Assembly: GCA_045616225.1 (NCBI GenBank)
Contig: JAZLGI010000036.1
Coordinates: forward strand, 1 to 7,972
From: JAZLGI01 sp045616225
GTDB lineage: Bacteria; Spirochaetota; Spirochaetia; Sphaerochaetales; Sphaerochaetaceae
Direction of reading: 5' to 3'
DNA: 7,972 nucleotides
The notes under the pieces are model-generated. The model was not told the origin of the DNA and made no database searches. It saw only the letters and a program-made list of their open reading frames with translations. The position numbers and the translations under genes are program-made. Shown here one piece after another: positions 1 to 6,125 of this stretch (position 1 is its first letter; every line of letters starts with the position of its first letter).

Positions 1-129
1 GCTATTGACTATGCAGTTGATTTCGCAGATGGCAACTGGAAATTCGAAACCGGTGCAGAAGCAAAGAAACCTGTCTGGATTGTTGACAAGAACAATTGTA
101 ACCAGTACCAGGGCTTCATGGGCCACTGA
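1..129 (+). CDS. C-terminal end of a probable sugar-type ABC transporter substrate-binding protein (5' truncated)
   Basis: Frame 1 is open from the window edge to a TGA at 127-129, giving 42 residues that end in NQYQGFMGH. The segment reads as a compact soluble protein end (AIDYAVDFADGNW, then KKPVWIVDKNN) with no membrane stretch. It lies directly before an RbsA/MglA-class ATPase and a matching permease, where CUT2-family operons normally carry the periplasmic binding protein, so that role is inferred mainly from position. Such proteins capture the substrate outside the inner membrane and deliver it to the permease. The signal peptide and ligand-binding residues lie outside the window, so the substrate cannot be judged. 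The product name is moderately sure and the reading frame is very sure. Confidence 0.72.
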   Translation, partial: AIDYAVDFADGNWKFETGAEAKKPVWIVDKNNCNQYQGFMGH

Positions 130-151
130 TTCTGTTAATTCAGAGTATTTT

Positions 152-190
152 TCAGACGGATGTGATTGCATCCGTCTGATTTTAAGTTTT
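152..190 (+). terminator. Hairpin with weak T-tract between binding-protein and ATPase genes (leaky terminator or mRNA 3' stabiliser)
   Basis: TCAGACGGATG (152-162) pairs perfectly with CATCCGTCTGA (169-179), an 11-bp stem closed by a 6-base loop. TTTTAAGTTTT follows at 180-190, and the ATPase ribosome binding site begins at 191. The T-run is interrupted by AAG, so termination should be partial. In binding-protein operons such a hairpin commonly lets the binding protein be made in excess over the ATPase and permease. That role is inferred here. Confidence 0.75.
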
Positions 191-201
191 AGGAGTAAAG
201 G

Positions 202-1692
202 ATGAAAAAAATCCTCGAAATGAGTCATATCTCCAAAGCATTCGGTGGATCAAAAGCACTTACTGACGTTCATTTTGATATGTATGAAGGTGAGGTACAT
301 GCACTTCTTGGAGAAAACGGAGCCGGAAAATCTACACTCATGAATGTTCTCACGGGTGTTATTCAGGCAGACAGTGGAAAAATTACATTCCTGGGCAAAG
401 ATTATTACACACCTACAATACGCCAGATGGAAGAGGCTGGTATTGCATTTGTTCACCAGGAATTAAATGTCATCAACGACCTTACAGTTGCAGACAATAT
501 TTTCCTTACAAGAGAACTTAAGGGAAAGTTCGGACTTATTGACCAAGAAAAACAAATTCAGAAAACTAGAGAACTGTTTGAGAGTCTTGGTGTAAATATT
601 AACCCTGAAGTTATGGTAAGCACTCTCAAAACAAGTGAGAAACAGCTTCTTGAAATTTGTAAGGCACTTTATACAGACGCAAAATTAATAATTCTTGATG
701 AGCCTACAACGGCTTTGTCAAATGATGAAATAGATCATTTGTTCGGTATCTTGAGCAAACTCAGGGAACAGGGAAAGTCTTTTGTTTTCATTTCCCATAA
801 AATGCCTGAGATTTTTGCAATTGCCGATAGATATACAGTTTTCAGAAACGGAGAATTCATTTCCAGCGGATACATAAAGGATACAACACCGCAGCAAGTA
901 ACTTCCGACATGGTTGGAACAACTTATGTAGATGCAGATATGTATGAGTCAAGGGAACTTGGAGAAGAAGTTCTGAGACTTCACAATTTCTCAGGACACG
1001 GGTTCAGTGATATTAATCTTAGCTTTAAAAAGGGTGAAATCGTTGCTTTTACAGGTCTTGCAGGAAGCGGTGCCAGTGAAGTAATGCAGACAATGTTTGG
1101 GGCTCTTCCTATTGAAGGCGGATACATTGATTTCAAGGGAAAGAAACTAAGCGGAACAATAGCCTCTTTCATGAAAAATAAAATTGGAATGCTTCCTTCA
1201 AACAGAAAGGAAAACTCTGTTATCAAAGACCTTTCCATTCTTGAGAATTTCTATATTGCAGAGCATGTAATTTCTGCCAATAAACAGATTATCAGAAAAG
1301 AAGATGAAGATTCACGTTATGAAGAGCAGAAAGCAACTCTTAAAATAAAAGCTGCAGACAGTGCAAATGAAATCACTTCTCTCTCAGGAGGAAACCAGCA
1401 GAAAGTCTTCCTTGCAAAGTGGCTTAATACCGGAGCAGAGGTTCTGCTGTTTGACAACCCTACACAGGGTGTAGACGTAGGAGCCAAGGCAGAAATATAC
1501 AAACTTATTCTTGAGTTTGCAAAGTCAGGTAAAACCGTAATCTTCAATACACTGGAAATACCTGAAGTTCAGAAAGTTGCAGACCGTTGTATCATTTTCT
1601 ACGAAGGAAAAGTTACAGCAATTCTTGAGCACAAAGATGTTTCGGAAAAGACCGTTATGGGCTATTCAACAGGTGTAAATACTCAGAGGTAA
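202..1692 (+). CDS. Sugar ABC transporter ATP-binding protein, two fused ATPase domains (RbsA/MglA/XylG class)
   Basis: This 496-residue protein should power import of a sugar or similar solute from the cytoplasmic face of the inner membrane. The length is typical for the class, which fuses two nucleotide-binding domains. Domain 1 has Walker A GENGAGKST (37-45), Q-loop Q86, a divergent signature LKTSEKQ (142-148), Walker B LIILDE (162-167) and switch H199. Domain 2 has a Walker A-like GLAGSGASEV (285-294) without lysine, a perfect signature LSGGNQQ (394-400) and the class motif PTQGVDVGAK (420-429). Its Walker B reads FDNP, with Asn419 where the family usually has Glu, and the switch His is replaced by Leu451. 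One composite ATP site therefore looks canonical and the other degenerate. AGGAG at 191-195 lies 6 bases before the ATG. The permease starts 4 bases after the stop. Class assignment is firm; substrate is unknown. Confidence 0.95.
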   Translation: MKKILEMSHISKAFGGSKALTDVHFDMYEGEVHALLGENGAGKSTLMNVLTGVIQADSGKITFLGKDYYTPTIRQMEEAGIAFVHQELNVINDLTVADNIFLTRELKGKFGLIDQEKQIQKTRELFESLGVNINPEVMVSTLKTSEKQLLEICKALYTDAKLIILDEPTTALSNDEIDHLFGILSKLREQGKSFVFISHKMPEIFAIADRYTVFRNGEFISSGYIKDTTPQQVTSDMVGTTYVDADMYESRELGEEVLRLHNFSGHGFSDINLSFKKGEIVAFTGLAGSGASEVMQTMFGALPIEGGYIDFKGKKLSGTIASFMKNKIGMLPSNRKENSVIKDLSILENFYIAEHVISANKQIIRKEDEDSRYEEQKATLKIKAADSANEITSLSGGNQQKVFLAKWLNTGAEVLLFDNPTQGVDVGAKAEIYKLILEFAKSGKTVIFNTLEIPEVQKVADRCIIFYEGKVTAILEHKDVSEKTVMGYSTGVNTQR

Positions 1693-1696
1693 TAAT

Positions 1697-2779
1697 ATGG
1701 AAAAGAAAGACATAATGAAAAAAATAAGTAACATTTGGTCTCATTACTCATACATTGTGGTAATGCTTGTAATTATGATTGTTTATGCAATCACAATTTC
1801 TGCAAACGGAAATATATTCAGATGGAGCCATATTTCCGCAATTCTCAGTTCTCAGAATACTTGTATTATAGGAACAATGGCAATTGGAATGGCCTTGGTA
1901 GTAATTACCGGACAGATAGATCTTTCCATTGGTTCATCACTTGTTTTCACAACAAGTGCCTGTATTGTTGCTTTTAACATGACTAACTCAATTTTTGTCA
2001 TGATTCTTACAGCTCTCATTGTAGGTGGTCTTTTGGGACTTATTAACGGAACTCTTGTTGGACTTGCAAAAATGCCTCCGTTTATTGCAACAATGGGTAC
2101 AATGCTCATTTATCGTTCTCTCTCACTTTCTATTGTAAGAAGTATGGATACTGAAATTTCCGGTTCTACATCAAGCCAGTTTGCTATGTTAAGATCAAAT
2201 AGCAAATATGATTTTTTGAGATTTAAGTTTGGTACAGGAAAGCTTGGTTTTGGTAATTTTGCAATTCCTTACATTACTCTTGTATTCCTTATTATGGTCA
2301 TTTTGTTCATTCTCATTACAAAGAAAACCAAATACGGAAAGAGCATTTATGCTGTTGGTTCAAACGAGAAATCTGCCCACCTGAGCGGTATTAACACAAC
2401 ATTTGTAAAAGTATCTGTTTTTGTTGTGACAGGTCTTCTTGTTGGTGTTGCCAGTGTTCTTCAGGCTTGTAAACTTGGAAACGTAACTCCGGCTTCTTCA
2501 GGAAAGAGTTATGAGATGTATGCCATTGCAGCTATTGTTCTTGGTGGTATTAGCATGGCAGGTGGTAAGGGAAATCTACTTGGAATTATCTTTGGAGCTC
2601 TTTCATACACAACAGTAAACTTCATTATTGTTTCCATTCCTTCTCTTTCTGTTGATATTCAGGATACATTCCAGGGACTTGTTCTTATTGTTGTTATTCT
2701 TATTCAGACTCTTTCTCCAATTATCAAAGAGAGTGTTCAGACAGCAAAAAGAAGACGTTTGGCTGCAGAAGAGAAATAA
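1697..2779 (+). CDS. Sugar ABC transporter permease (RbsC/XylH-type, BPD_transp_2 family)
   Basis: This 360-residue, very hydrophobic protein should form the inner-membrane channel, probably as a homodimer because only one permease gene is present. A short charged N-terminus precedes the first membrane segment (about 18-36). The family hallmark GMALVVITGQIDLSIGS is at 64-80. The cytoplasmic loop YGKSIYAVGSNEKSAHLSGI (213-232) is the region that contacts the ATPase. A late GGISMAGGKGNLLG motif and a basic tail (KRRRLAAEEK) complete the pattern. I chose the first ATG because AGAGG at 1685-1689 lies 7 bases upstream; an in-frame ATG at 1715 has no comparable site. It follows the ATPase by 4 bases, so the two are co-transcribed and probably translationally linked. 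The sequence does not reveal the substrate; ribose, xylose, galactose, a polyol or a nucleoside are all possible in this family. Confidence 0.94.
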   Translation: MEKKDIMKKISNIWSHYSYIVVMLVIMIVYAITISANGNIFRWSHISAILSSQNTCIIGTMAIGMALVVITGQIDLSIGSSLVFTTSACIVAFNMTNSIFVMILTALIVGGLLGLINGTLVGLAKMPPFIATMGTMLIYRSLSLSIVRSMDTEISGSTSSQFAMLRSNSKYDFLRFKFGTGKLGFGNFAIPYITLVFLIMVILFILITKKTKYGKSIYAVGSNEKSAHLSGINTTFVKVSVFVVTGLLVGVASVLQACKLGNVTPASSGKSYEMYAIAAIVLGGISMAGGKGNLLGIIFGALSYTTVNFIIVSIPSLSVDIQDTFQGLVLIVVILIQTLSPIIKESVQTAKRRRLAAEEK

Positions 2780-2799
2780 TCTGCAATTTTTTGCATTTC

Positions 2800-2830
2800 A
2801 AGGACTGCTTTGTTGCAGTCCTTTTTTATT
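2800..2830 (+). terminator. Intrinsic terminator of the ABC transporter operon
   Basis: AAGGACTGC (2800-2808) pairs perfectly with GCAGTCCTT (2815-2823) around a 6-base loop, and the stem runs into a T-run (2822-2827) followed by ATT. It lies 20 bases after the permease stop and before the regulator, so it should end the importer transcript. A smaller inverted repeat, TGCAA (2782-2786) with TTGCA (2791-2795), lies just upstream and may be incidental. Confidence 0.9.
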
Positions 2831-2837
2831 AGGGATA

Positions 2838-2852
2838 TTCTGTATTACAGAA
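2838..2852. promoter_or_regulatory. Perfect 15-bp palindrome upstream of the IclR-type gene, candidate autoregulatory operator
   Basis: TTCTGTA-T-TACAGAA is a perfect 7-bp inverted repeat around a single central base, 21 bases before the regulator start. IclR-family dimers usually bind palindromes of about this size near their own promoters. A weak promoter can be drawn as TTGCAG (2813-2818), a 17-base spacer and TATTCT (2836-2841). Its -10 would overlap the palindrome, which would suit autorepression. The promoter is speculative, but the symmetry is certain. Confidence 0.55.
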
Positions 2853-2873
2853 CAGTAATCTGCGAGGTTAAGA

Positions 2874-3650
2874 ATGGATAAGCATGAAACTTTGGGAAGC
2901 GTACAGTCTGTAGGAAAGGCTCTTAATCTTTTGGATATTCTTCTCAAGAAGAAGCTTCCCATGGAGTTAAAGGAACTAAGCGAAGAAAGCGGTTATCCAA
3001 AGAGTACAGTTCATGCACTTTTGTCTACGCTAAAAGATTACAGTATTGTTGTTCAGAAACAAGACGGTAAATACTTTCTTGGTACCCATCTTTTTGAACT
3101 GGGATGTGCAGTCTCTGCTTCATGGAATATTTCTTCTATTGGTCATTCTTATCTTGAAAAACTTGCTTACGAATCCAAAAACAGTTCATTTTTAGCCATA
3201 TTGGATGAAATGAGAGGTTTGACGTTTGATAATTGCTCTGCCTCAGAAGCATTTCATATTGTTGCAGAGATTGGGGCAAGGCTTCCTTTACATGCTACTT
3301 GTCAGGGAAAAATGCTTTTGGCAGGCTTGTCTGATGATGACATAAGATACAGATTGTCAAAAACAGAATTAATTGCTTACACAGGATCAACAATTGTTGA
3401 TGTTGAACAATTTATAGAGCATATACAAAAGGTTAGAACGCAGGGATATGCTCTTGAAGATTGTGAATTCAGGGAAGGTGTCAGAGCAGTTGCGGCTCCT
3501 ATTTATGACAGAGACGGAAAGATTAAATATGTTCTTGGAAGTGTAGGACTTTTTAAGAGTATAAATTCTGAAGATTTCAGAAAAACAGTAAACCTCACAG
3601 TTGAATATGCCAAGAAACTTTCTCGAGAGCTTGGTTCTGTCATTAAATGA
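2874..3650 (+). CDS. IclR-family transcriptional regulator
   Basis: This 258-residue protein has the length and two-domain plan of IclR regulators. The N-terminal winged helix-turn-helix covers about residues 8-70, with VGKALNLLDIL opening the domain and SGYPKSTVHALLSTLKDYSIV (39-59) containing the recognition helix. The C-terminal effector-binding domain runs from about 80 to the end. It carries the family block around EDCEFREGVRAVAAPIYD (195-212), although the usual 'EE..G' is altered to 'EF(R)EG'. GAGG at 2864-2867 lies 6 bases before the ATG. These proteins act as cytoplasmic dimers or tetramers, repressing or activating catabolic genes in response to a small metabolite. It sits after the importer terminator and 19 bases before a flavin/iron-sulphur reductase gene, so it probably controls its own unit and possibly the importer. 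Effector and targets are unknown. Confidence 0.93.
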   Translation: MDKHETLGSVQSVGKALNLLDILLKKKLPMELKELSEESGYPKSTVHALLSTLKDYSIVVQKQDGKYFLGTHLFELGCAVSASWNISSIGHSYLEKLAYESKNSSFLAILDEMRGLTFDNCSASEAFHIVAEIGARLPLHATCQGKMLLAGLSDDDIRYRLSKTELIAYTGSTIVDVEQFIEHIQKVRTQGYALEDCEFREGVRAVAAPIYDRDGKIKYVLGSVGLFKSINSEDFRKTVNLTVEYAKKLSRELGSVIK

Positions 3651-3657
3651 AGTACAA

Positions 3658-3662
3658 AGGAG
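3658..3662 (+). promoter_or_regulatory. Ribosome binding site that fixes the GTG start of the reductase
   Basis: AGGAG lies 7 bases before GTG at 3670, inside AAAGGAGA and just after the regulator stop. The longer in-frame option, a TTG at 3601 inside the regulator gene, has no such site and would add 23 residues that do not resemble the family. The GTG is therefore the best start. Confidence 0.8.
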
Positions 3663-3669
3663 AGATATT

Positions 3670-4698
3670 GTGGCAGATTCTGAAATTAAAGTTAAAATTT
3701 CACAAATAACAGAACATAAGGGACCTCGTGCAAAAACTTATGTTTTTTCTTCTTTGAACGGAGAATCTCTTCCTTTTTTCAGGGCAGGGCAGTATATCTC
3801 TGTTTTTCTTAAGATTGGTAAAAGTCTTATAAGCCGTCCTTATTCTCTTTCCGGTTCTCCAAAATGGGCTTTGGAAGGAAAATATGCAATTACAGTACAG
3901 GACAATCCAGGAGGTTTTGCTGCAGATTGGATGAATTCAAATCTTAAGGTTGGTGATATTCTTACAATTTCTGCTCCACTTGGAAGTTTTTGCTATGATG
4001 CAGACAAAGATGCAAAAAATGTTGTTGCTCTTGCAGGAGGAAGCGGAATTACGCCATTTCTTTCAATGGCTTATGCAATACGGGACGGATTTGAAGATTT
4101 TAATTTAACAATTCTTAACGGAAACCGTACAGAAGAGTCTGCTTTCTTCATAAATGAACTCAATGACATTTCCAAATCTACCCATAAAGTTAAAGTTGTA
4201 AATGTTCTTTCTGATGAAGAAAAAGAAGGTTTTGAGCATGGGTTTATTGATTCAGAACTTATAAAAAAGTATGGAAAAGACAGATACAGTGTTTTTATCT
4301 GCGGTCCTGGGTCTATGTATGAATTTCTTGAAACAGAAATTCCAAAACTTAATCTTCCCAAGGAACTTGTAAGAAGTGAAACTCCGGGGATAACCAGACA
4401 GGTTGCTTTGCATCCTGATTTTCCCAAAGAAGCTATAGGGAAGGTTTTTACCCTTACAGTAAAGCGGGAAAGGGAAATATTTACTGTTGATGCCTTTTCT
4501 GAAGAGCCTGTTCTTACAGCGTTGGAAAGAGCCGGAATTAAAGTTAATTCCAGATGCAGAAGCGGTGTTTGCTCTTGGTGTAAAAGCCGGCTATTAAGCG
4601 GAAGCTGTTTTACTCCAAAAGAAACGGGGAAAAAAGACGGATTTATTCATCTTTGTTCCTGTTTTCCTGTTTCTGATTTAACGATTGAAATTACTTAA
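3670..4698 (+). CDS. NAD(P)H-dependent flavin/2Fe-2S oxidoreductase: FNR-type reductase fused to a C-terminal ferredoxin domain
   Basis: From the GTG start this is a 342-residue soluble electron-transfer protein. A flavin-binding beta-barrel comes first, with RPYSLSG (56-62), the RxYS motif that contacts FAD. The second flavin loop reads GGFAADWM (81-88), with Ala where Ser or Thr is usual. The NAD(P)-binding domain follows, with GGSGITP (123-129) and CGPGSMY (211-217). The C-terminal plant-type ferredoxin domain (about 255-342) keeps the four 2Fe-2S cysteines: C296, C301, C304 and C329, with an extra C331. This order matches Hcr-type and phenol- or benzoate-oxygenase reductases. It should move electrons from NAD(P)H via FAD and the cluster to a partner enzyme, but none is encoded nearby. 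It lies 19 bases after the IclR-type gene, so co-transcription is very likely. Its end overlaps the convergent MATE gene by 8 bases. Biochemistry class is firm; partner and pathway are unknown. Confidence 0.9.
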   Translation: MADSEIKVKISQITEHKGPRAKTYVFSSLNGESLPFFRAGQYISVFLKIGKSLISRPYSLSGSPKWALEGKYAITVQDNPGGFAADWMNSNLKVGDILTISAPLGSFCYDADKDAKNVVALAGGSGITPFLSMAYAIRDGFEDFNLTILNGNRTEESAFFINELNDISKSTHKVKVVNVLSDEEKEGFEHGFIDSELIKKYGKDRYSVFICGPGSMYEFLETEIPKLNLPKELVRSETPGITRQVALHPDFPKEAIGKVFTLTVKREREIFTVDAFSEEPVLTALERAGIKVNSRCRSGVCSWCKSRLLSGSCFTPKETGKKDGFIHLCSCFPVSDLTIEIT

Positions 4699-6043
4699 AT
4701 AGCTTTGCTTTTGCATAGTAGATAATTAGAAGAACAGAAGTTAAGGTCCAGGACAGTCCGTAACATGCCATTACAGATGGAATGGTATGGAAATACCTTG
4801 GGGCTATGGCAAGGTATGCCATTCTGAAACCGCAGATTCCAAATACCGTTGACAAGGTAGTGAAAACTGTTCTTCCTGTGCCTCTTATTGCTCCGGAAAG
4901 AATTTCTACACAGACATAACAGACATAGAACGGAGAAATACTGTTTATAAGTTGCATTCCAATTGACAGAACATTTTCATCTGTTACAAATAACATTAGT
5001 CCGTAGCGTCCTGCAGTGAGAAAGAGAATTTCAACTGCTGCAATTGAGGCAAATGACATTTCCAGACATTTTCTGACACCTTTTTTTGCCCTGTCCATTA
5101 AACCGGCGCCGTAGTTTTGTCCTACAAATGTAGTTATGGCAATTCCAAATGAGTTAATAACAAGCCAGTTGACAGTGTCTATCTTTCCGTATGCAGCCCA
5201 GGCTGCTGCCGTGTCTGTTCCAAAACCATTGACATAAGACTGAACTATCATATTTGAAACAGAGTAGAGAACAGATTGAAAAGCTGCAGGCATACCAATG
5301 GCAAAGGTTTTCTTGAGCATCATTTTGTCAAATCTTATTTTGTTGTACTCCAAAAGGCAACAATCTGTTTTCTTTCTGAGACAGTATACGACAAAGAAAA
5401 GTGACACTGCTTGGGAGATAACTGTAGCATAGGCTGCTCCTTTTACTCCCATGTGAAATACTCCAACAAACAAAAGGTCAAGAATTATATTTGCAATGCT
5501 TCCTGCAATGAGAAAGTAGAATGGTCTTCTGCTGTCACCAAAAGCCCTGAAAACACCGGATCCCATGTTGTACATTACCAGAAATATACTTCCGCCAAAA
5601 TAGATTTTCATGTAGTCAAGGGACATGGAGAAAATGCTGTCCGGAGTCCCCATTATTCTTAAAAGAGGTTCAGAGGTGAAGTATCCGGCTACGGAAATGA
5701 GAATTCCTCCCCAAAGGGAGATTGCTGCTGCATTATGTATAGCAAGGCTTACTTTGTTTTCATCATTTGCTCCAAAGTATTGTGAAATAATAACTGTTGC
5801 TCCGGAAGAAAGACCTACAAAAAAGCCTATGATTAAGTTTATTGCTGTAGCTGTTCCACCACCTACGGCAGCAAGGGCTTCTTTTCCAAGTATTTGTCCT
5901 ACTAAAACAGCATCTACTGTATTGTAGAGTTGTTGAAACAAAGATCCCAACAATATTGGAAAAAAGAAAAGCAACAGCTGTTTCCAGATTGTACCTTGAG
6001 TGATTCCGTTATAGTTTTGAGATTTTATTTCATTTCCTGCCAT
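4691..6043 (-). CDS. MATE-family multidrug/metabolite efflux transporter
   Basis: This 450-residue inner-membrane protein has the length and twofold pseudo-symmetry of MATE exporters, with about 12 membrane segments. The N-terminal half opens with QGTIWKQLLLFFFPILLG and LFQQLYNTVDAVLVGQ (35-50), a pattern typical of Clostridia and spirochaete members. The loop ISQYFGANDENK in the first half is mirrored by FVGQNYGAGLMDRAKKG in the second. MATE proteins expel cationic drugs or metabolites using a sodium or proton gradient; this substrate cannot be predicted. The ATG at 6041-6043 is the only upstream start possible, since an in-frame stop lies 12 bases before it. No Shine-Dalgarno-like sequence precedes it. 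Its stop lies inside the end of the convergent reductase gene, and no shared terminator is visible. It is divergent from the EamA gene. Confidence 0.93.
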   Translation of the reverse strand: MAGNEIKSQNYNGITQGTIWKQLLLFFFPILLGSLFQQLYNTVDAVLVGQILGKEALAAVGGGTATAINLIIGFFVGLSSGATVIISQYFGANDENKVSLAIHNAAAISLWGGILISVAGYFTSEPLLRIMGTPDSIFSMSLDYMKIYFGGSIFLVMYNMGSGVFRAFGDSRRPFYFLIAGSIANIILDLLFVGVFHMGVKGAAYATVISQAVSLFFVVYCLRKKTDCCLLEYNKIRFDKMMLKKTFAIGMPAAFQSVLYSVSNMIVQSYVNGFGTDTAAAWAAYGKIDTVNWLVINSFGIAITTFVGQNYGAGLMDRAKKGVRKCLEMSFASIAAVEILFLTAGRYGLMLFVTDENVLSIGMQLINSISPFYVCYVCVEILSGAIRGTGRTVFTTLSTVFGICGFRMAYLAIAPRYFHTIPSVMACYGLSWTLTSVLLIIYYAKAKLFK

Positions 6044-6057
6044 AATTCTGGATTATG
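6041..6057. repeat. Inverted repeat covering the MATE start codon
   Basis: CATAAT (6041-6046) and ATTATG (6052-6057) are perfect complements separated by five bases. The first arm contains the MATE start codon on the minus strand. On that strand the outer arm reads CATAAT, which resembles a -10 box and would give an almost leaderless message. With only six AT-rich pairs, chance is a real alternative. Confidence 0.35.
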
Positions 6058-6125
6058 CTGTTTTTTGAATTTTTGTGGTAGTATAAAGGGAGAGTTTCTG
6101 ATACAAAGAATTTGGAGTGTTCGTG
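6044..6125. promoter_or_regulatory. Divergent promoter region between MATE and EamA genes
   Basis: This 82-base AT-rich gap is the only place where both divergent genes can start transcription. On the plus strand TGGTAGTATAAA (6076-6087) offers an extended -10 (TGG-TAGTAT) or a TATAAA box, but no good -35 sits at the right distance. On the minus strand TATACT (6080-6085) is a possible -10. TTGGAG (6112-6117) supplies the ribosome binding site for the plus-strand gene. Exact promoters are uncertain. Confidence 0.4.

Noticed and set aside
5..205. 66-codon open frame overlapping the binding-protein end and the hairpin
   Set aside because: It is out of frame with the open frame 1 that ends at 129 and runs through the hairpin and ribosome binding site; its sequence looks random.
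2628..2858. Open frame across the permease end and the terminator
   Set aside because: It is a T-rich frame shift of the permease end (runs of Phe and Leu) and reads through a clear terminator hairpin.
3601..3669. Longer reductase start (TTG at 3601) overlapping the IclR-type gene
   Set aside because: No ribosome binding site precedes it, the added residues mirror regulator coding sequence in another frame, and GTG 3670 has an excellent AGGAG site.
4071..4427. 118-codon minus-strand open frame inside the reductase gene
   Set aside because: It lies wholly opposite conserved FNR coding sequence and shows no recognisable domain; it is a shadow.
4699..4730. Possible terminator after the convergent genes (GCTTTGCTTTTGCATAG)
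   Set aside because: The repeat is direct (GCAAAAGCAAAG on the minus strand), not inverted, so it cannot form a terminator stem, and it lies within MATE coding sequence.
5411..5927. Plus-strand open frames opposite the MATE gene
   Set aside because: They are antisense to well-conserved MATE membrane segments and have no ribosome binding sites or family features.
6065..6087. Plus-strand promoter TTGAAT with TATAAA
   Set aside because: The spacer is only 11 bases, too short for a standard sigma-70-type promoter, so the pair was not called as one.
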